Of a DNA stretch of 64,000 nucleotides, positions 16,854-26,118 are shown piece after piece. Position numbers and translations under genes: made by a program. The DNA comes from Comamonadaceae bacterium (lineage in GTDB: Bacteria; Pseudomonadota; Gammaproteobacteria; Burkholderiales; Burkholderiaceae_C), in the NCBI GenBank assembly GCA_027488985.1, contig JAIYAR010000003.1:1-64000 (forward strand), written 5' to 3'. The stretch's first letter is position 1, and each line of letters opens with the position of its first letter. The notes beneath the pieces are model-generated. The model saw only the letters and a list, made by a program, of their open reading frames with translations, did no database searches and was not told the origin of the DNA.

Positions 16854-17722
16854 CACAGGTCCTCAAATCGCATGGAGAAGTCGGTGGCCTTGATGTCTTT
16901 GGTCAGCGCGCCGATGGAAATGCGGTCCACACCGGTGGAGGCAATCGCACGCACTGTGTCGAGGTTCACTCCGCCAGACACCTCCAGAATCGCGCGTCCG
17001 GCGTTGATGGCCACGGCTTGTACGAGGTGGGACAAGGTCATGTTGTCCAGCAGCACCATCTTGGCCCCGCAGTCCAGCGCCTCGCGCAATTGCTCCAGCG
17101 TTTCAACTTCCACTTCAATGAACTTGGCGTTGGCGGCCAATTGATTGGCGCGTTGCAGGGCAGCGGTCACGCCACCTGCGGCGGCGATGTGGTTTTCTTT
17201 GATCAGCACCGCGTCATGCAGGCCGATGCGGTGGTTGGTTCCACCGCCGGTTTTGACCGCGTACTTCTGCGCCAGGCGCAGGCCGGGGATGGTCTTGCGG
17301 GTGTCCACGATGGCGGCGCGGTTACCGGGCACTTCGTTCACCGCGTCCACAAAGGTGGCAGTTTTGGTGGCTACAGCACTCAGCAGTTGCAAGAAGTTCA
17401 GCGCGGTGCGTTCGGCAGTGAGCAGGGCTTGGGCGTTGCCCTCAATCTCCAGCAACACCTGGTCCTGCTGGCAGCGTTGACCTTCGCGCACATGCCAGAT
17501 AAGAGCGGCCGAGGGGTCCAAGGCCCGCACGGCTGCCGTGGCCCACGGTTCGCCGCAAATGATGGCCGACTCGCGGGCCAGCACCCGCGCACGGGCACGT
17601 CGCTTGGGGTCAATCAAGGAGGCGGTCAGGTCGCCGGTGCCCACGTCTTCCGACAAGGCGCGCGCCACATCGGCCTGCGCCAGGGCAGCGATATCGGCAG
17701 TAGAAAAGTCAAAAGTGCTCAT
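16853..17722 (-). CDS. nadC: Nicotinate-nucleotide pyrophosphorylase NadC
   Basis: A 289-residue NadC (quinolinate phosphoribosyltransferase), which turns quinolinate and PRPP into nicotinate mononucleotide, the step after NadA. Signatures: [10 protein letters not shown] near the N-terminus, [36 protein letters not shown] and the C-terminal [20 protein letters not shown] use ATG 17722; the frame stays open to 17890 but the extra 56 residues are not part of the family. It overlaps nadA by one stop/start TGATG. Confidence 0.95.
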   Translation of the reverse strand: MSTFDFSTADIAALAQADVARALSEDVGTGDLTASLIDPKRRARARVLARESAIICGEPWATAAVRALDPSAALIWHVREGQRCQQDQVLLEIEGNAQALLTAERTALNFLQLLSAVATKTATFVDAVNEVPGNRAAIVDTRKTIPGLRLAQKYAVKTGGGTNHRIGLHDAVLIKENHIAAAGGVTAALQRANQLAANAKFIEVEVETLEQLREALDCGAKMVLLDNMTLSHLVQAVAINAGRAILEVSGGVNLDTVRAIASTGVDRISIGALTKDIKATDFSMRFEDL

Positions 17723-17817
17723 GGGCCTGAGGATAACCCGCCTGCCTTGCGCAGGCTTTGCACCGGGTTTGCCATGCCAGAATGCAAGCTCTTTTGACCT
17801 GTGCGATCGAGGCCCCC

Positions 17818-18843
17818 ATGAAACACGGTTTTTTGAATGCATTGCTGGCACTGGCGTTCTTCTGGCACACAGCGGCCGGCGCACAGGCAATCAGCAAGGA
17901 AGAATCGGAGCGCATCTGGGCAGACGCCAAAGCCGCAGCCTTGGTCGGCCCGGCGCAGATCCCCTTGAAGGTGCAGGACGCTTTGCAGGGCACCCTCGCC
18001 CTGCCGGCCGGCCACACCTACATTCCCCAGCCTCACGCCACCCAGGTGCTCAATGCCATGGGCAACCCGGGCAACGACGAGCGCTTGCAGGGCCTGGTGT
18101 TTCCGGACGGCGATGCGCCCTGGTTCATGAGCGTTAGGTTTGAGCGCTCGGGCTTTGTCAAAGACGACGACGCCCAAAAGTGGGATGTGGACGAACTGCT
18201 GCAGAGCTACAAAGACGGCACCGAGGCCGCCAATGCAGAACGCAAAAAAATGGGTGTGCCAGAAATGGAAATCTTGGGCTGGGCCCAAAAGCCTGTGTAC
18301 GACGCGGGTACCCACCGCCTGGCCTGGGCCATGTCGTCCCGCGACAAGGGCGCGACCGCCAACGAACCGCAAGGCGTGAACTACAACACCTACGCGCTGG
18401 GCCGTGAAGGCTACTTCAGCATGAATCTGGTGACCGATCTGGACGCGCTGCCCACCTACAAGCCCGCCGCCCACACGCTGCTGGACGGCATGCAGTTCGC
18501 CGAGGGCAAGCGTTATGCGGACTTCAACCCCAGCACCGACCGCGTAGCCGAATACGGCCTGGCGGCGCTGGTGGTAGGCGCAGCAGCCAAAAAGTTGGGA
18601 TTGTTTGCGACGCTGGCTCTTTTGCTGGCCAAATTCTGGAAAGTGGGCGCGATTGCGGCCATAGCCTTTGGAGGGCTGCTGTTCCGCTGGCTCAAAAAAC
18701 GCAAGGCGAAACAAGCCGACGACGAATTTGCTCACACTGTGATGGTGGACCACAACGCCCCGGAACGCACCCTGCCCCAGCCCCTGGCCCCGCACCCGCA
18801 CGCCGACCAGGTGCGCACCGGCCAGCACGGCGACAAGGCCTGA
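17818..18843 (+). CDS. DUF2167 membrane protein
   Basis: A 341-residue exported protein of the DUF2167 family, function unknown. From ATG 17818 there is a signal peptide ending AAGAQA at about residue 24. The central part carries family sequences such as FPDGDAPWFMSVRFE, a WDVDELLQSYKDG stretch and NYNTYALGREGYFS. Near the C-terminus is a membrane segment (about 260-285) followed by a basic RWLKKRKAKQ patch and a His/Pro-rich tail. The soluble domain should lie outside the cytoplasm. An in-frame start at 17758 would lack a proper signal sequence and is less likely. Confidence 0.85.
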   Translation: MKHGFLNALLALAFFWHTAAGAQAISKEESERIWADAKAAALVGPAQIPLKVQDALQGTLALPAGHTYIPQPHATQVLNAMGNPGNDERLQGLVFPDGDAPWFMSVRFERSGFVKDDDAQKWDVDELLQSYKDGTEAANAERKKMGVPEMEILGWAQKPVYDAGTHRLAWAMSSRDKGATANEPQGVNYNTYALGREGYFSMNLVTDLDALPTYKPAAHTLLDGMQFAEGKRYADFNPSTDRVAEYGLAALVVGAAAKKLGLFATLALLLAKFWKVGAIAAIAFGGLLFRWLKKRKAKQADDEFAHTVMVDHNAPERTLPQPLAPHPHADQVRTGQHGDKA

Positions 18844-18885
18844 GCCAGCGGCAGCCGCTAAAATGCAGGGAACAAGGACATTGCC

Positions 18886-19092
18886 ATGAACATCTTCCGC
18901 CGCCCCGACTACCGCTCTGAAGCCACCCAGTTCATCGACCAGCTCAAGGTCGCCAAGCCGACGCTGGAAGCCGAACAGCGCAAGGGCCGCGCCCTGCTGT
19001 GGGACAAAGTGGTGGACCGCATGGCTTGGAAGGGCTTCCGTAGCGCCCAGGTCGCGCAAAAGCCCTACGTCTACCAGACCAAAAACGATTAA
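18886..19092 (+). CDS. DUF3460 family small protein
   Basis: A 68-residue protein matching the DUF3460 pattern: it begins MNIFRRPDYRSEATQFI, has a central KPTLEAEQRKGRALLWDK and ends VAQKPYVYQTKND. The family is common in Betaproteobacteria and has no known function. AAGGACATTGCC precedes ATG 18886. It lies 42 bases after the DUF2167 gene and upstream of scpA, panB and panC, a frequent neighbourhood for it in this group as I remember. Confidence 0.88.
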   Translation: MNIFRRPDYRSEATQFIDQLKVAKPTLEAEQRKGRALLWDKVVDRMAWKGFRSAQVAQKPYVYQTKND

Positions 19093-19154
19093 GTGCCTTT
19101 TCAGGCCCTGGCGCCCGCCGAGTATGCGCGGGTAGCTCCTGATTTCATAGCACC

Positions 19155-20003
19155 ATGACTTCCAGTACCGAAGGCGTTTCCTCCGGAGTCGCCGAACTCG
19201 GGCAGATGCCTGATGTGGTGGACCAGGTGGCTTTGGCGCGCCTGTATGGCGAACCCTTGTTTGCCATGCCGCAGGACCTCTACATCCCGCCTGACGCGCT
19301 GGAGGTGTTTCTGGAGGCCTTTGAAGGCCCCTTGGATCTGTTGCTCTACCTGATCCGGAAGCAGAACTTCAACATCCTCGACATCCCCATGTTGAGCGTG
19401 ACCAAGCAGTATCTGGTGTACGTGGAGCAGATCCGCAAGCGCAATCTGGAGCTGGCGGCCGAATACCTGCTGATGGCGGCCATGCTGATCGAGATCAAGT
19501 CGCGCATGCTGCTGCCCCCCAAAAAGGTGGCTGAGGGTGAAGAAGCCGAAGACCCCCGTGCCGAGCTGGTGCGCCGCCTGCTGGAATACGAGCAAATGAA
19601 GCTCGCCGCCGCGCGGCTGAATGCTATTCCCCAGTACGGCCGTGATTTCCTGAAAGCCAATGTCTACATCGAACAGAGCCTCAAGCCCCGCTTTCCGGAT
19701 GTGTCGGTGGATGAGCTGCAAACCGCGTGGCGCGATATTCTCAAGCGGGCGAAGCTGGTGCAGCACCACAAAATCAGCCGTGAAGAGCTCTCGGTGCGGG
19801 AGCACATGAGCATCGTGCTCAGGAAGTTGCAGGGCCAGCGCTTTGTCGGGTTTGAGAACCTCTTTGACACCACGCAAGGCGTGCCGGTACTGGTGGTGAC
19901 CTTTATTGCCCTGCTGGAGCTGGCCAAGGAAACCCTGATCGAAATCACGCAGGCTGAGGCGTTTGCGCCTATTTACGTGCGCTTGGCGTATTCACCTACC
20001 TGA
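19155..20003 (+). CDS. scpA: Segregation and condensation protein ScpA
   Basis: A 282-residue ScpA (kleisin), which with ScpB and SMC makes the condensin that organises and segregates the chromosome. The conserved N-terminal block FEGPLDLLLYLIRKQNFNILDIPM is at about 55-80, followed by QYLVYVEQIR and LAAEYLLMAAMLIEIKSRMLLP. The C-terminal winged-helix part has FVTFIALLELAKE-like sequence. There is a 55-residue leader before the conserved block, longer than in many ScpA proteins. scpB and smc are not in the window. Confidence 0.94.
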   Translation: MTSSTEGVSSGVAELGQMPDVVDQVALARLYGEPLFAMPQDLYIPPDALEVFLEAFEGPLDLLLYLIRKQNFNILDIPMLSVTKQYLVYVEQIRKRNLELAAEYLLMAAMLIEIKSRMLLPPKKVAEGEEAEDPRAELVRRLLEYEQMKLAAARLNAIPQYGRDFLKANVYIEQSLKPRFPDVSVDELQTAWRDILKRAKLVQHHKISREELSVREHMSIVLRKLQGQRFVGFENLFDTTQGVPVLVVTFIALLELAKETLIEITQAEAFAPIYVRLAYSPT

Positions 20004-20094
20004 TGCAAGTCCTCTCAATCGCAGTGTGCAACTGCGGTTAGTATTCGCCCCACTTTCGCCAAACCCTTGGTAATCCCGTTTTTTGGAGTCCTCC

Positions 20095-20997
20095 ATGGCC
20101 CTGAACCCGACCGGTGAACAAGCCTCCAGCGCGACCAACGCGACTCCTTACGGCACGCTGCCTCCCGCATCTACGCCCTCCACGCGCAAGCCCATCAGCC
20201 TGCCCCGCATTCAGGAAATGCACACCCGTGGTGAAAAAATCACCATGCTCACCGCTTATGACGCCACCTTTGCAGCTGTAGCCGACGCGGCTGGCGTGGA
20301 GTGCATTCTGGTGGGCGACTCGCTGGGAATGGTCTGCCAAGGCCGCCATAGCACCGTGGGCGTCACACTCGACGACATGGCTTACCACACTGAAAGTGTG
20401 GCACGCGGACTACGCCGTGCGCAAGGTACTGCATGGTTGATCGGCGACCTGCCCTTCGGCAGTTACCAGGAATCCAAAGAGCAAGCCATCCGCAGTGCCA
20501 GCGTTCTCATGCAGGCGGGAGCGCACATGGTGAAGCTTGAAGGTGGCGGCTGGACCACCGAGGTGGTGCAGTTTCTCGTGCAACGCGGCATCCCCGTCTG
20601 TGCCCACTTGGGGCTGACGCCACAAACCGTGCATGCGCTCGGTGGTTACCGGGTGCAAGGCCGTGGCGATGCCGCCGCCGATGTGATGAAAAAGCAGGCC
20701 CACGAGTTGCAAGACGCTGGTGCCTCACTGCTGGTGCTGGAAATGGTGCCTGCCCCCTTGTCCGCGGAGCTGACCCGCGAGCTGCCAAGCTGCGCCACGA
20801 TCGGCATCGGCGCCGGCAAAGGCACGGCCGGCCAAGTGCTGGTGTTGCACGACATGCTGGGCGTGAACCTGGGCAAGAACCCGAAATTCGTGCGCAACTT
20901 CATGCTTGATGCCACCAGCATCCGTGGTGCCATGGAAGCCTATGTGGCCGCCGTCAAAAGCGGCAGTTTCCCGGATGACGCTATCCACGCCTGGTGA
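20095..20997 (+). CDS. panB: 3-methyl-2-oxobutanoate hydroxymethyltransferase PanB
   Basis: A 300-residue PanB, first committed enzyme of pantothenate synthesis: it transfers a hydroxymethyl group from methylenetetrahydrofolate to 2-oxoisovalerate. Signatures: [13 protein letters not shown], the metal-binding [29 protein letters not shown] sequence (here [15 protein letters not shown]) and [18 protein letters not shown]. The start ATG 20095 has GGAG about 8 bases upstream; the 35-residue leader before the conserved region is longer than in E. coli. panC follows after 114 bases. Confidence 0.95.
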   Translation: MALNPTGEQASSATNATPYGTLPPASTPSTRKPISLPRIQEMHTRGEKITMLTAYDATFAAVADAAGVECILVGDSLGMVCQGRHSTVGVTLDDMAYHTESVARGLRRAQGTAWLIGDLPFGSYQESKEQAIRSASVLMQAGAHMVKLEGGGWTTEVVQFLVQRGIPVCAHLGLTPQTVHALGGYRVQGRGDAAADVMKKQAHELQDAGASLLVLEMVPAPLSAELTRELPSCATIGIGAGKGTAGQVLVLHDMLGVNLGKNPKFVRNFMLDATSIRGAMEAYVAAVKSGSFPDDAIHAW

Positions 20998-21030
20998 CTG
21001 TTGAACGCCCCTGAATCTCCTGCGGCGCTA

Positions 21031-21070
21031 CCCCCTCAAGGGGGCTACACCAGCAGCCCGGCAAAGCCGG
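21031..21070 (+). repeat. Two short hairpins between panB and panC
   Basis: CCCCCT (21031-21036) and AGGGGG (21039-21044) form a tight 6-bp hairpin. CCGGC (21058-21062) and GCCGG (21066-21070) form a second. There is no T run, so it is not a classical terminator. Similar CCCCCTCAAGGGGG sequences are, from memory, common between genes in Comamonadaceae, so this may be a REP-like element. Confidence 0.5.
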
Positions 21071-21111
21071 TTCTGCGGTGTCCCGGTTCGTAATTTCCCT
21101 CCGGTTTATTT

Positions 21112-21936
21112 ATGCAACTGATCCACACCATTTCTGAGCTGCGCAAGGCGCTCAGCCAGTACCGTCACCCTGCCGTGGTGCCCACCATGGGCAATTTGCA
21201 TGCGGGGCATTTGGCGTTGGTGCGCCAGGCCAAGCCACTGGGCGACGTGACGATTTCCACCATCTTTGTGAACCGCCTGCAATTTGCACCGCACGAGGAT
21301 TTCGACACCTATCCCCGCACCTTGGAAGCCGACTGCGAACATCTGGAAGCGGCGGGTTGCGACATCGTGTTTGCCCCCAAAGAGTCCGAGCTGTACCCGC
21401 AGGCTCAGACCTTCAAAGTGCACCCGCCGACTGAGCTGGCTGACATTCTCGAAGGCCATTTCCGCCCCGGCTTTTTCATTGGTGTGTGCACCGTGGTCAT
21501 GAAGCTGCTTGCCGTGACCCAGGCGCGCACCGCCCTCTTCGGCAAAAAGGACTACCAGCAGCTGATGGTGATCCGCAACATGGTCAAGCAATTCGCTCTG
21601 CCGATTGATGTGATCGGAGGGGAAACCCAGCGTAACGAGGCGGGCTTGGCCCTGTCCAGCCGCAATGGCTACCTGACCCCGATCCAACGCGAAGAAGCGC
21701 TGCTGCTATCACGAACCTTGCGCCAGATCGTGGACGCTGTGCGCCAAGGCGAGACCGACCTGGGCCGTTTGGAGGATGAGGGCATGCAAACCTTGCGGAC
21801 CGCCGGCTGGTTCCCTGACTATGTAGCGGTACGCCGCCAAAGCGATCTGCAAACGCCACAGGCAGGTGACGCCAAGGTGGTGCTGGCTGCGGCACGGCTG
21901 GGCACGACCCGCTTGATCGACAACATGGAAATTTGA
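21112..21936 (+). CDS. panC: Pantothenate synthetase PanC
   Basis: A 274-residue PanC that joins pantoate and beta-alanine with ATP to make pantothenate. It has the nucleotide-binding PTMGNLHAGHL (HIGH-like), the FVNRLQF loop, the GKKDYQQL motif with RNM following, and the C-terminal LSSRNGYLT (KMSKS-equivalent region). Length is normal for the family. It follows panB by 114 bases with hairpins between; both probably belong to one transcript. The downstream DUF1569 gene begins 14 bases after its stop. Confidence 0.95.
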   Translation: MQLIHTISELRKALSQYRHPAVVPTMGNLHAGHLALVRQAKPLGDVTISTIFVNRLQFAPHEDFDTYPRTLEADCEHLEAAGCDIVFAPKESELYPQAQTFKVHPPTELADILEGHFRPGFFIGVCTVVMKLLAVTQARTALFGKKDYQQLMVIRNMVKQFALPIDVIGGETQRNEAGLALSSRNGYLTPIQREEALLLSRTLRQIVDAVRQGETDLGRLEDEGMQTLRTAGWFPDYVAVRRQSDLQTPQAGDAKVVLAAARLGTTRLIDNMEI

Positions 21937-21950
21937 GTCGCCAGACGCCG

Positions 21951-22511
21951 ATGACCACCGAATTCAATTCCGAACGCCGGGCTTACCTCACACGAGGCGC
22001 CACCCTCTCCGCTCTGGCCGCGGGAGGCATGCTCACTGCGTGTGCAGCAGACCGGGACCGCGGCCTGCAGTTCAGCACTTTGGCTGCGGCACAAGAGGAA
22101 GTAACGCGATTGGCACAGGCACCGGCCCTGGACAGTGGCGCCGTCTTCAGTTGGAGCCAAACGCTGGAGCATTGCGCTCAGAGCATTGAGTTTTCGATAA
22201 GTGGTTTTCCAGAGCCCAAGTCGGCTCTGTTTCAGAAAACCGTAGGCGCCGCCGCATTCAGTGTGTTCAGCTGGCGCGGCAAGATGAGCCACAACCTGGC
22301 AGAACCGATTCCCGGCGCCCCGGTACTGGCGGGCAATACCCCTGCTGCAGCTGCCGTGGAACGCTTGCAAAAGGCTATCGTGGCTTTCGCGCAATGGACC
22401 GGGGATCTCAAACCCCACTTCGCCTATGGCGAGTTGACCAAATCAGAGTACGAACAAGCGCATGCGATGCACCTCGCGCAACATCTTTCAGTTTTTGACA
22501 TGAGGGCTTAA
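21951..22511 (+). CDS. DUF1569 (DinB-like fold) lipoprotein, possibly Tat-exported
   Basis: A 186-residue protein I place in DUF1569 from the sequence WSQTLEHCAQSIEFSISGFP and HNLAEPIPGAPVL; the family is thought to have a DinB-like four-helix fold and its function is unknown. The N-terminus has twin arginines (R9-R10, in RRAYLTRG), then a hydrophobic stretch and a lipobox LTAC with Cys31. This suggests export, perhaps by Tat, and lipidation. ATG 21951 is preferred over a TTG at 21933 in the end of panC. It lies directly downstream of panC and is probably co-transcribed. Confidence 0.75.
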   Translation: MTTEFNSERRAYLTRGATLSALAAGGMLTACAADRDRGLQFSTLAAAQEEVTRLAQAPALDSGAVFSWSQTLEHCAQSIEFSISGFPEPKSALFQKTVGAAAFSVFSWRGKMSHNLAEPIPGAPVLAGNTPAAAAVERLQKAIVAFAQWTGDLKPHFAYGELTKSEYEQAHAMHLAQHLSVFDMRA

Positions 22512-22537
22512 AGCGAGCGGGCACGAGTGCCGGCCAT

Positions 22538-22563
22538 AGAAAAAGCCCGCACGAGGCGGGCTT
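22538..22563 (-). terminator. Terminator of the desaturase gene
   Basis: AAGCCCGC (22543-22550), loop ACGAG, GCGGGCTT (22556-22563): a perfect 8-bp stem. The A run at 22538-22544 gives a U run on the minus-strand transcript, so it ends the desaturase mRNA. Confidence 0.85.
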
Positions 22564-22583
22564 CGATGCCGGGAGGCGAACGC

Positions 22584-23798
22584 TTAGACGCGTGCAGCGC
22601 GCAATTTCATAGAGAAATCACGCAACGCGGCAATGCCACTTTCTTCCGCACGGTGGCACCAGCCTTGCAAGTCCTTGGTCAACTGCTCACGGGAAACGCT
22701 GGTGTTGAGCCACATCTGGCGCAGCTCTTCACGCATGGTGACCATCTTGTCCAGCACTGGCGAAGCAGCGCGGGCCTGAGCCAACTGAGGGGCCGCAGCA
22801 GCAGGCACCTTCTCCACATCACGGTGCATCCAACGCTTGGCAGCTTGGATCATGGCGGCATCGGCGCTGCGAGCCTTCATGGCTTCCAACTCGTCACGGG
22901 CAGCCTGGCGGACGCCCTTGGCGTAGGTAGCCATGATTTCGTAGCGATTGGCAATCAGTGCTTCCAGAGTTTTCTCATCAGCCACAGGGCGAACATCGCC
23001 GTAAGCGGCCTTGGGAGGTGTCTTCTTGACCTTGGCCAAGCCCATGGCACTCATGATGCAGATGTACATCCAACCGATGTCGAACTCGTACGGCTTCACC
23101 GACAACTTGGCCGAGGTGGGGTAGGTGTGGTGGTTGTTATGCAGCTCTTCGCCGGCAATGATGATGCCCCAAGGAGAGATGTTGGTCGATGCATCAGGCG
23201 CTTCGAAGTTGCGATAACCCCAGTAATGGGCCGCACCGTTGATGATGCCGGCAGCAGTGATCGGCGTCCATGCCATTTGGACTGCCCAGACGGCCAAGCC
23301 GGCTGCACCAAACAGGAACAAGTCGATGACCATCATCAAGCCTACGCCTTGCCAAGAATAGCGGGTGTAGAGGTTGCGCTCGATCCAGTCGTCGGGAGTG
23401 CCGTGGCCGAAACGGGCCATGGTTTCCTTGTTTTTGGACTCAGCGCGGTACAGCTCTGCGCCTTGCAACAGCACTGTCTTGATACCGTGAACGTGAGGGC
23501 TGTGGGGATCTTCAGCCTGCTCGCACTTGGCGTGGTGCTTACGGTGGATAGCAGCCCACTCTTTGGTCACCTGGCCGGTCGTCAGCCACAACCAGAAACG
23601 GAAGAAATGGGAAGCGATGGGGTGCAGGTCCAACGAGCGGTGAGCTTGGTGACGGTGCAAAAACACAGTCACGCTGATCATGGTCACGTGGGTCAGGGCC
23701 AGGGTGAACAACACCACTTGCCACCAGGCAATATTCCAGGCGCCGTGGGCCAGCCATTCGATTGCTGCGTTCAGCACAGCCCAGTCAGGTAAGAACAT
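22584..23798 (-). CDS. Acyl-CoA/fatty-acid desaturase (delta-9 type)
   Basis: A 404-residue inner-membrane di-iron desaturase. The three histidine boxes are present: HRHQAHRS near residue 48, HRKHHAKCE near 85 and HNNHHTYP near 225, as in stearoyl-type (delta-9) enzymes that put the first double bond into saturated acyl chains. Several membrane helices surround them. The C-terminal 120 residues after the last box are soluble, alanine-rich and helical, longer than in minimal desaturases. The gene is monocistronic, with its own terminator at 22538-22563. Confidence 0.93.
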   Translation of the reverse strand: MFLPDWAVLNAAIEWLAHGAWNIAWWQVVLFTLALTHVTMISVTVFLHRHQAHRSLDLHPIASHFFRFWLWLTTGQVTKEWAAIHRKHHAKCEQAEDPHSPHVHGIKTVLLQGAELYRAESKNKETMARFGHGTPDDWIERNLYTRYSWQGVGLMMVIDLFLFGAAGLAVWAVQMAWTPITAAGIINGAAHYWGYRNFEAPDASTNISPWGIIIAGEELHNNHHTYPTSAKLSVKPYEFDIGWMYICIMSAMGLAKVKKTPPKAAYGDVRPVADEKTLEALIANRYEIMATYAKGVRQAARDELEAMKARSADAAMIQAAKRWMHRDVEKVPAAAAPQLAQARAASPVLDKMVTMREELRQMWLNTSVSREQLTKDLQGWCHRAEESGIAALRDFSMKLRAARV

Positions 23799-23947
23799 AG
23801 TTCGCTCAATCTCTCAACGAGGTTTGGTTATGTATGACAAGGGGGCGACGCACGCCCCCCTGTGAAGCCGCTATTTTAGGTGCAGCTGTCAGTTTTAGCC
23901 AGATAAATCAACGTGAAGTTAAAAAACGTTAACTTTCGTCAAAAGAA

Positions 23948-25219
23948 TCACTTCTTTTGCCAAACTGCGGCAAAGAATCCGTCTGTTTGATGCAAATGAG
24001 GCCACAAACGCAGGTACAACTGTTCGTCATCGCCTCCACTGCACAGGCTTGGTGCATTTTCAACCTTGAGGTTGGAAAGGACTTCCCCAGCCGACAAAGC
24101 TACAAATTCCGGGTTAGCCGCGGAAAACGCATCCGCAATCGCCTCGTTTTCTTGCGGCAAGACGCTACAAGTCGCATAAACCAAGCGTCCGCCGGATTTC
24201 ACCATCCGGGCAGCTCTCTGGAGTATGGCGGCCTGTTTCACGGCCATTTCTTCCACTCCCGCCATGTTCTGGCGCCACTTGAGGTCCGGATTCCGGCGCA
24301 AAGTTCCCAGACCGGTGCACGGTGCATCGACCAACACACGGTCCAGCTTGCCGGAGAGGCGCTTCACACGGTCATCGCGCTCATGGGCAATTGCAGCCGG
24401 GTGCACGTTGGACAAACCGCTTCGGGCCATACGGGGCTTGAGCGCGTCCAACCGGTGCGCGGAGGTGTCAAAGGCGTACAGGCGCCCGGTGCTGCGCATG
24501 GCAGCGCCCAGCGCCAATGTCTTGCCACCGGCACCGGCACAGAAGTCCACCACCATTTCGCCTCGCTTGGCGTCGACCAGCATGGCCAAGAGCTGGGAGC
24601 CTTCGTCCTGCACTTCAAAGTCGCCGCGCAGAAAGGCTTCGTTCTTGTTCAAGGCGGGTTTGCCGGCGATGCGCAGCCCCAAGGGGGAAAACGGCGTGGG
24701 CACCGCCTTGATGCCGGCTTGCTGCAATTCTTTTTGCACATCAGCGCGTTTGGCCTTGAGGGCGTTCACGCGCAAATCCAGGCCAGCGCCCAGATTCAGG
24801 TTTTCGACCAGGGGCCAAAAACCATCACCCAGCTGATCCTTCAGGGGCTGCACCAGCCACTCGGGCAGGTTGTGGCGATGGCGTTCCATCAGGTCGTCGG
24901 GCTTTACGGCCTCACACTGGTCCAGCCAGCGCTTTTCCTGGTCCGTCAATGCGCTACGCAAGAAGTCGCCGGGCCCATAAAAGCCCAGAATGGCAAGACG
25001 GCGCTCTTTGGGGCCGCTGCCCGAGGGGGCAAGGTGGTCAAACAGCAGTTTTTTACGCAGAACGGTGTACACCGTCTCTGCTAGGGTGGCGCGCTCACGC
25101 GGCCCCAAGCCGCGGTTGTCACGGAAGAATCGGGAGACGATCGCGTCTGCAGGGTGGTCGAATTTAAGGGTGAGCCGGACCAATTCGGTACAGGCTTCAA
25201 GCAGGGCTTTTGGATGCAT
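23948..25219 (-). CDS. RsmB/NOP-family RNA (cytosine-5) methyltransferase
   Basis: A 423-residue SAM-dependent RNA methyltransferase. The catalytic domain has VVDFCAGAGGKTLAL (SAM site), LVDAPCTGLGTLRRNPD (motif IV with cysteine) and YATCSVLPQENE (motif VI with the nucleophile cysteine). The first about 150 residues are helical and NusB-like, as in RsmB, which modifies C967 of 16S rRNA. Betaproteobacteria often carry more than one member of this family, so I do not assign the target position. It begins 16 bases from the divergent DUF1653 gene. Confidence 0.88.
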   Translation of the reverse strand: MHPKALLEACTELVRLTLKFDHPADAIVSRFFRDNRGLGPRERATLAETVYTVLRKKLLFDHLAPSGSGPKERRLAILGFYGPGDFLRSALTDQEKRWLDQCEAVKPDDLMERHRHNLPEWLVQPLKDQLGDGFWPLVENLNLGAGLDLRVNALKAKRADVQKELQQAGIKAVPTPFSPLGLRIAGKPALNKNEAFLRGDFEVQDEGSQLLAMLVDAKRGEMVVDFCAGAGGKTLALGAAMRSTGRLYAFDTSAHRLDALKPRMARSGLSNVHPAAIAHERDDRVKRLSGKLDRVLVDAPCTGLGTLRRNPDLKWRQNMAGVEEMAVKQAAILQRAARMVKSGGRLVYATCSVLPQENEAIADAFSAANPEFVALSAGEVLSNLKVENAPSLCSGGDDEQLYLRLWPHLHQTDGFFAAVWQKK

Positions 25220-25235
25220 AACCTAGTATTGTCCC

Positions 25236-25475
25236 ATGTTCGATGAAAAACTACCCCCTCTCGTGATCACCCCGCCGGGGCGCTACCGCCATTACAAGGG
25301 CATGGAATACCAAGTGCTGGACACCGTGCGCCACAGCGAAACCTGCGAACCCATGACGCTGTACCGCGCTTTATATGGCGAACAAGGCCTCTGGGTCCGC
25401 CCTGCAGCGATGTTTCTGGAAACGGTAGTGATTGAGGGGGTAGCGCAGCCCCGCTTCACCAGAATTGATAGCTAA
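25236..25475 (+). CDS. DUF1653 family protein
   Basis: A 79-residue protein with the DUF1653 pattern: PPGRYRHYKGMEYQVLDTVRHSET, then MTLYRALYGEQGLWVRP and a C-terminal FLETV segment. The family is widespread and has no established function; the fold is probably a small beta barrel. It is divergent from the methyltransferase gene (16 bases) and convergent with purN. Its TAA stop at 25473-25475 touches the end of a dispersed element copy. Confidence 0.88.
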   Translation: MFDEKLPPLVITPPGRYRHYKGMEYQVLDTVRHSETCEPMTLYRALYGEQGLWVRPAAMFLETVVIEGVAQPRFTRIDS

Positions 25476-25527
25476 ATCGGCCTCTAGCGCTCGCGGGATA
25501 TGCGCAGACAGCTACTTTTTCGATAGC
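25475..25527 (-). repeat. Dispersed element overlapping the purN 3' end
   Basis: On the minus strand: GCTATCGAAAAAGTAGCTG, then TCTGCGCATATCCCGC, then GAGCGCTAGAGGCCGATT. The left half covers the last four sense codons of purN and its TAG stop (25512-25514). The right half fills the whole space to the convergent DUF1653 gene. Confidence 0.75.
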
Positions 25528-26105
25528 AAGGCCGCAACTGCCCGGGGGTAAATTCGGTGCTCCTGCGTGAGCACCCTGGCGGCCAGGGCTTCTGCCGTAT
25601 CGCCGGGCAGTACCGGCACCACGGCCTGCTCGAGAATCGGTCCATGGTCCAGCTCGGGCGTCACCAGGTGCACCGTGGCGCCGGCAAACTTGCAGCCGGC
25701 ATCCAGCGCCCGCTGGTGGGTGTGCAAACCTCCAAACGCTGGCAAGAGCGAGGGGTGGATGTTGACCAAGCGCCCGGCATATTTCTCCACAAAAACCGCA
25801 GTGAGGATGCGCATGAACCCGGCCAGCACCACCAGCACCGGTGCTTGCGGCGTGTCGTAGCGGTCAATCACCTCAGCCAAGGCGGCATCAAACGCTTCGC
25901 GGTCGGCATAGGTTTTGTGGTCCAGCACATGGGTATCCAAGCCCTGCTCTTTCCCGAACACCAAGCCAGCAGCGGTACCCTTGTTACTGATAACCGCCGC
26001 CACCCGGGCGCCATACCGGCCTGCCCAGTCTTCTTTTTGGGATGCGCGCACGATGGCAGCCATGTTGGAGCCACCGCCAGAGATCAAAATCACAATGTTT
26101 TTCAT
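25512..26105 (-). CDS. purN: Phosphoribosylglycinamide formyltransferase PurN
   Basis: A 197-residue PurN, the folate-dependent enzyme that formylates GAR in purine synthesis. It has the N-terminal ILISGGGSNMAAIV phosphate loop, VVLAGFMRILTAVFVEKY, NIHPSLLPAFGGLHTHQRALDAG with the catalytic Asn and His, and a C-terminal region with the conserved HxVTPELDHGPI-type sequence (here HLVTPELDHGPILEQ). ATG 26105 gives the family N-terminus; the frame is open further upstream but would overlap the divergent gene at 26119. Its last codons and stop lie in a dispersed repeat. Confidence 0.95.
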   Translation of the reverse strand: MKNIVILISGGGSNMAAIVRASQKEDWAGRYGARVAAVISNKGTAAGLVFGKEQGLDTHVLDHKTYADREAFDAALAEVIDRYDTPQAPVLVVLAGFMRILTAVFVEKYAGRLVNIHPSLLPAFGGLHTHQRALDAGCKFAGATVHLVTPELDHGPILEQAVVPVLPGDTAEALAARVLTQEHRIYPRAVAALLSKK

Positions 26106-26118
26106 AACTGGCTGAATT

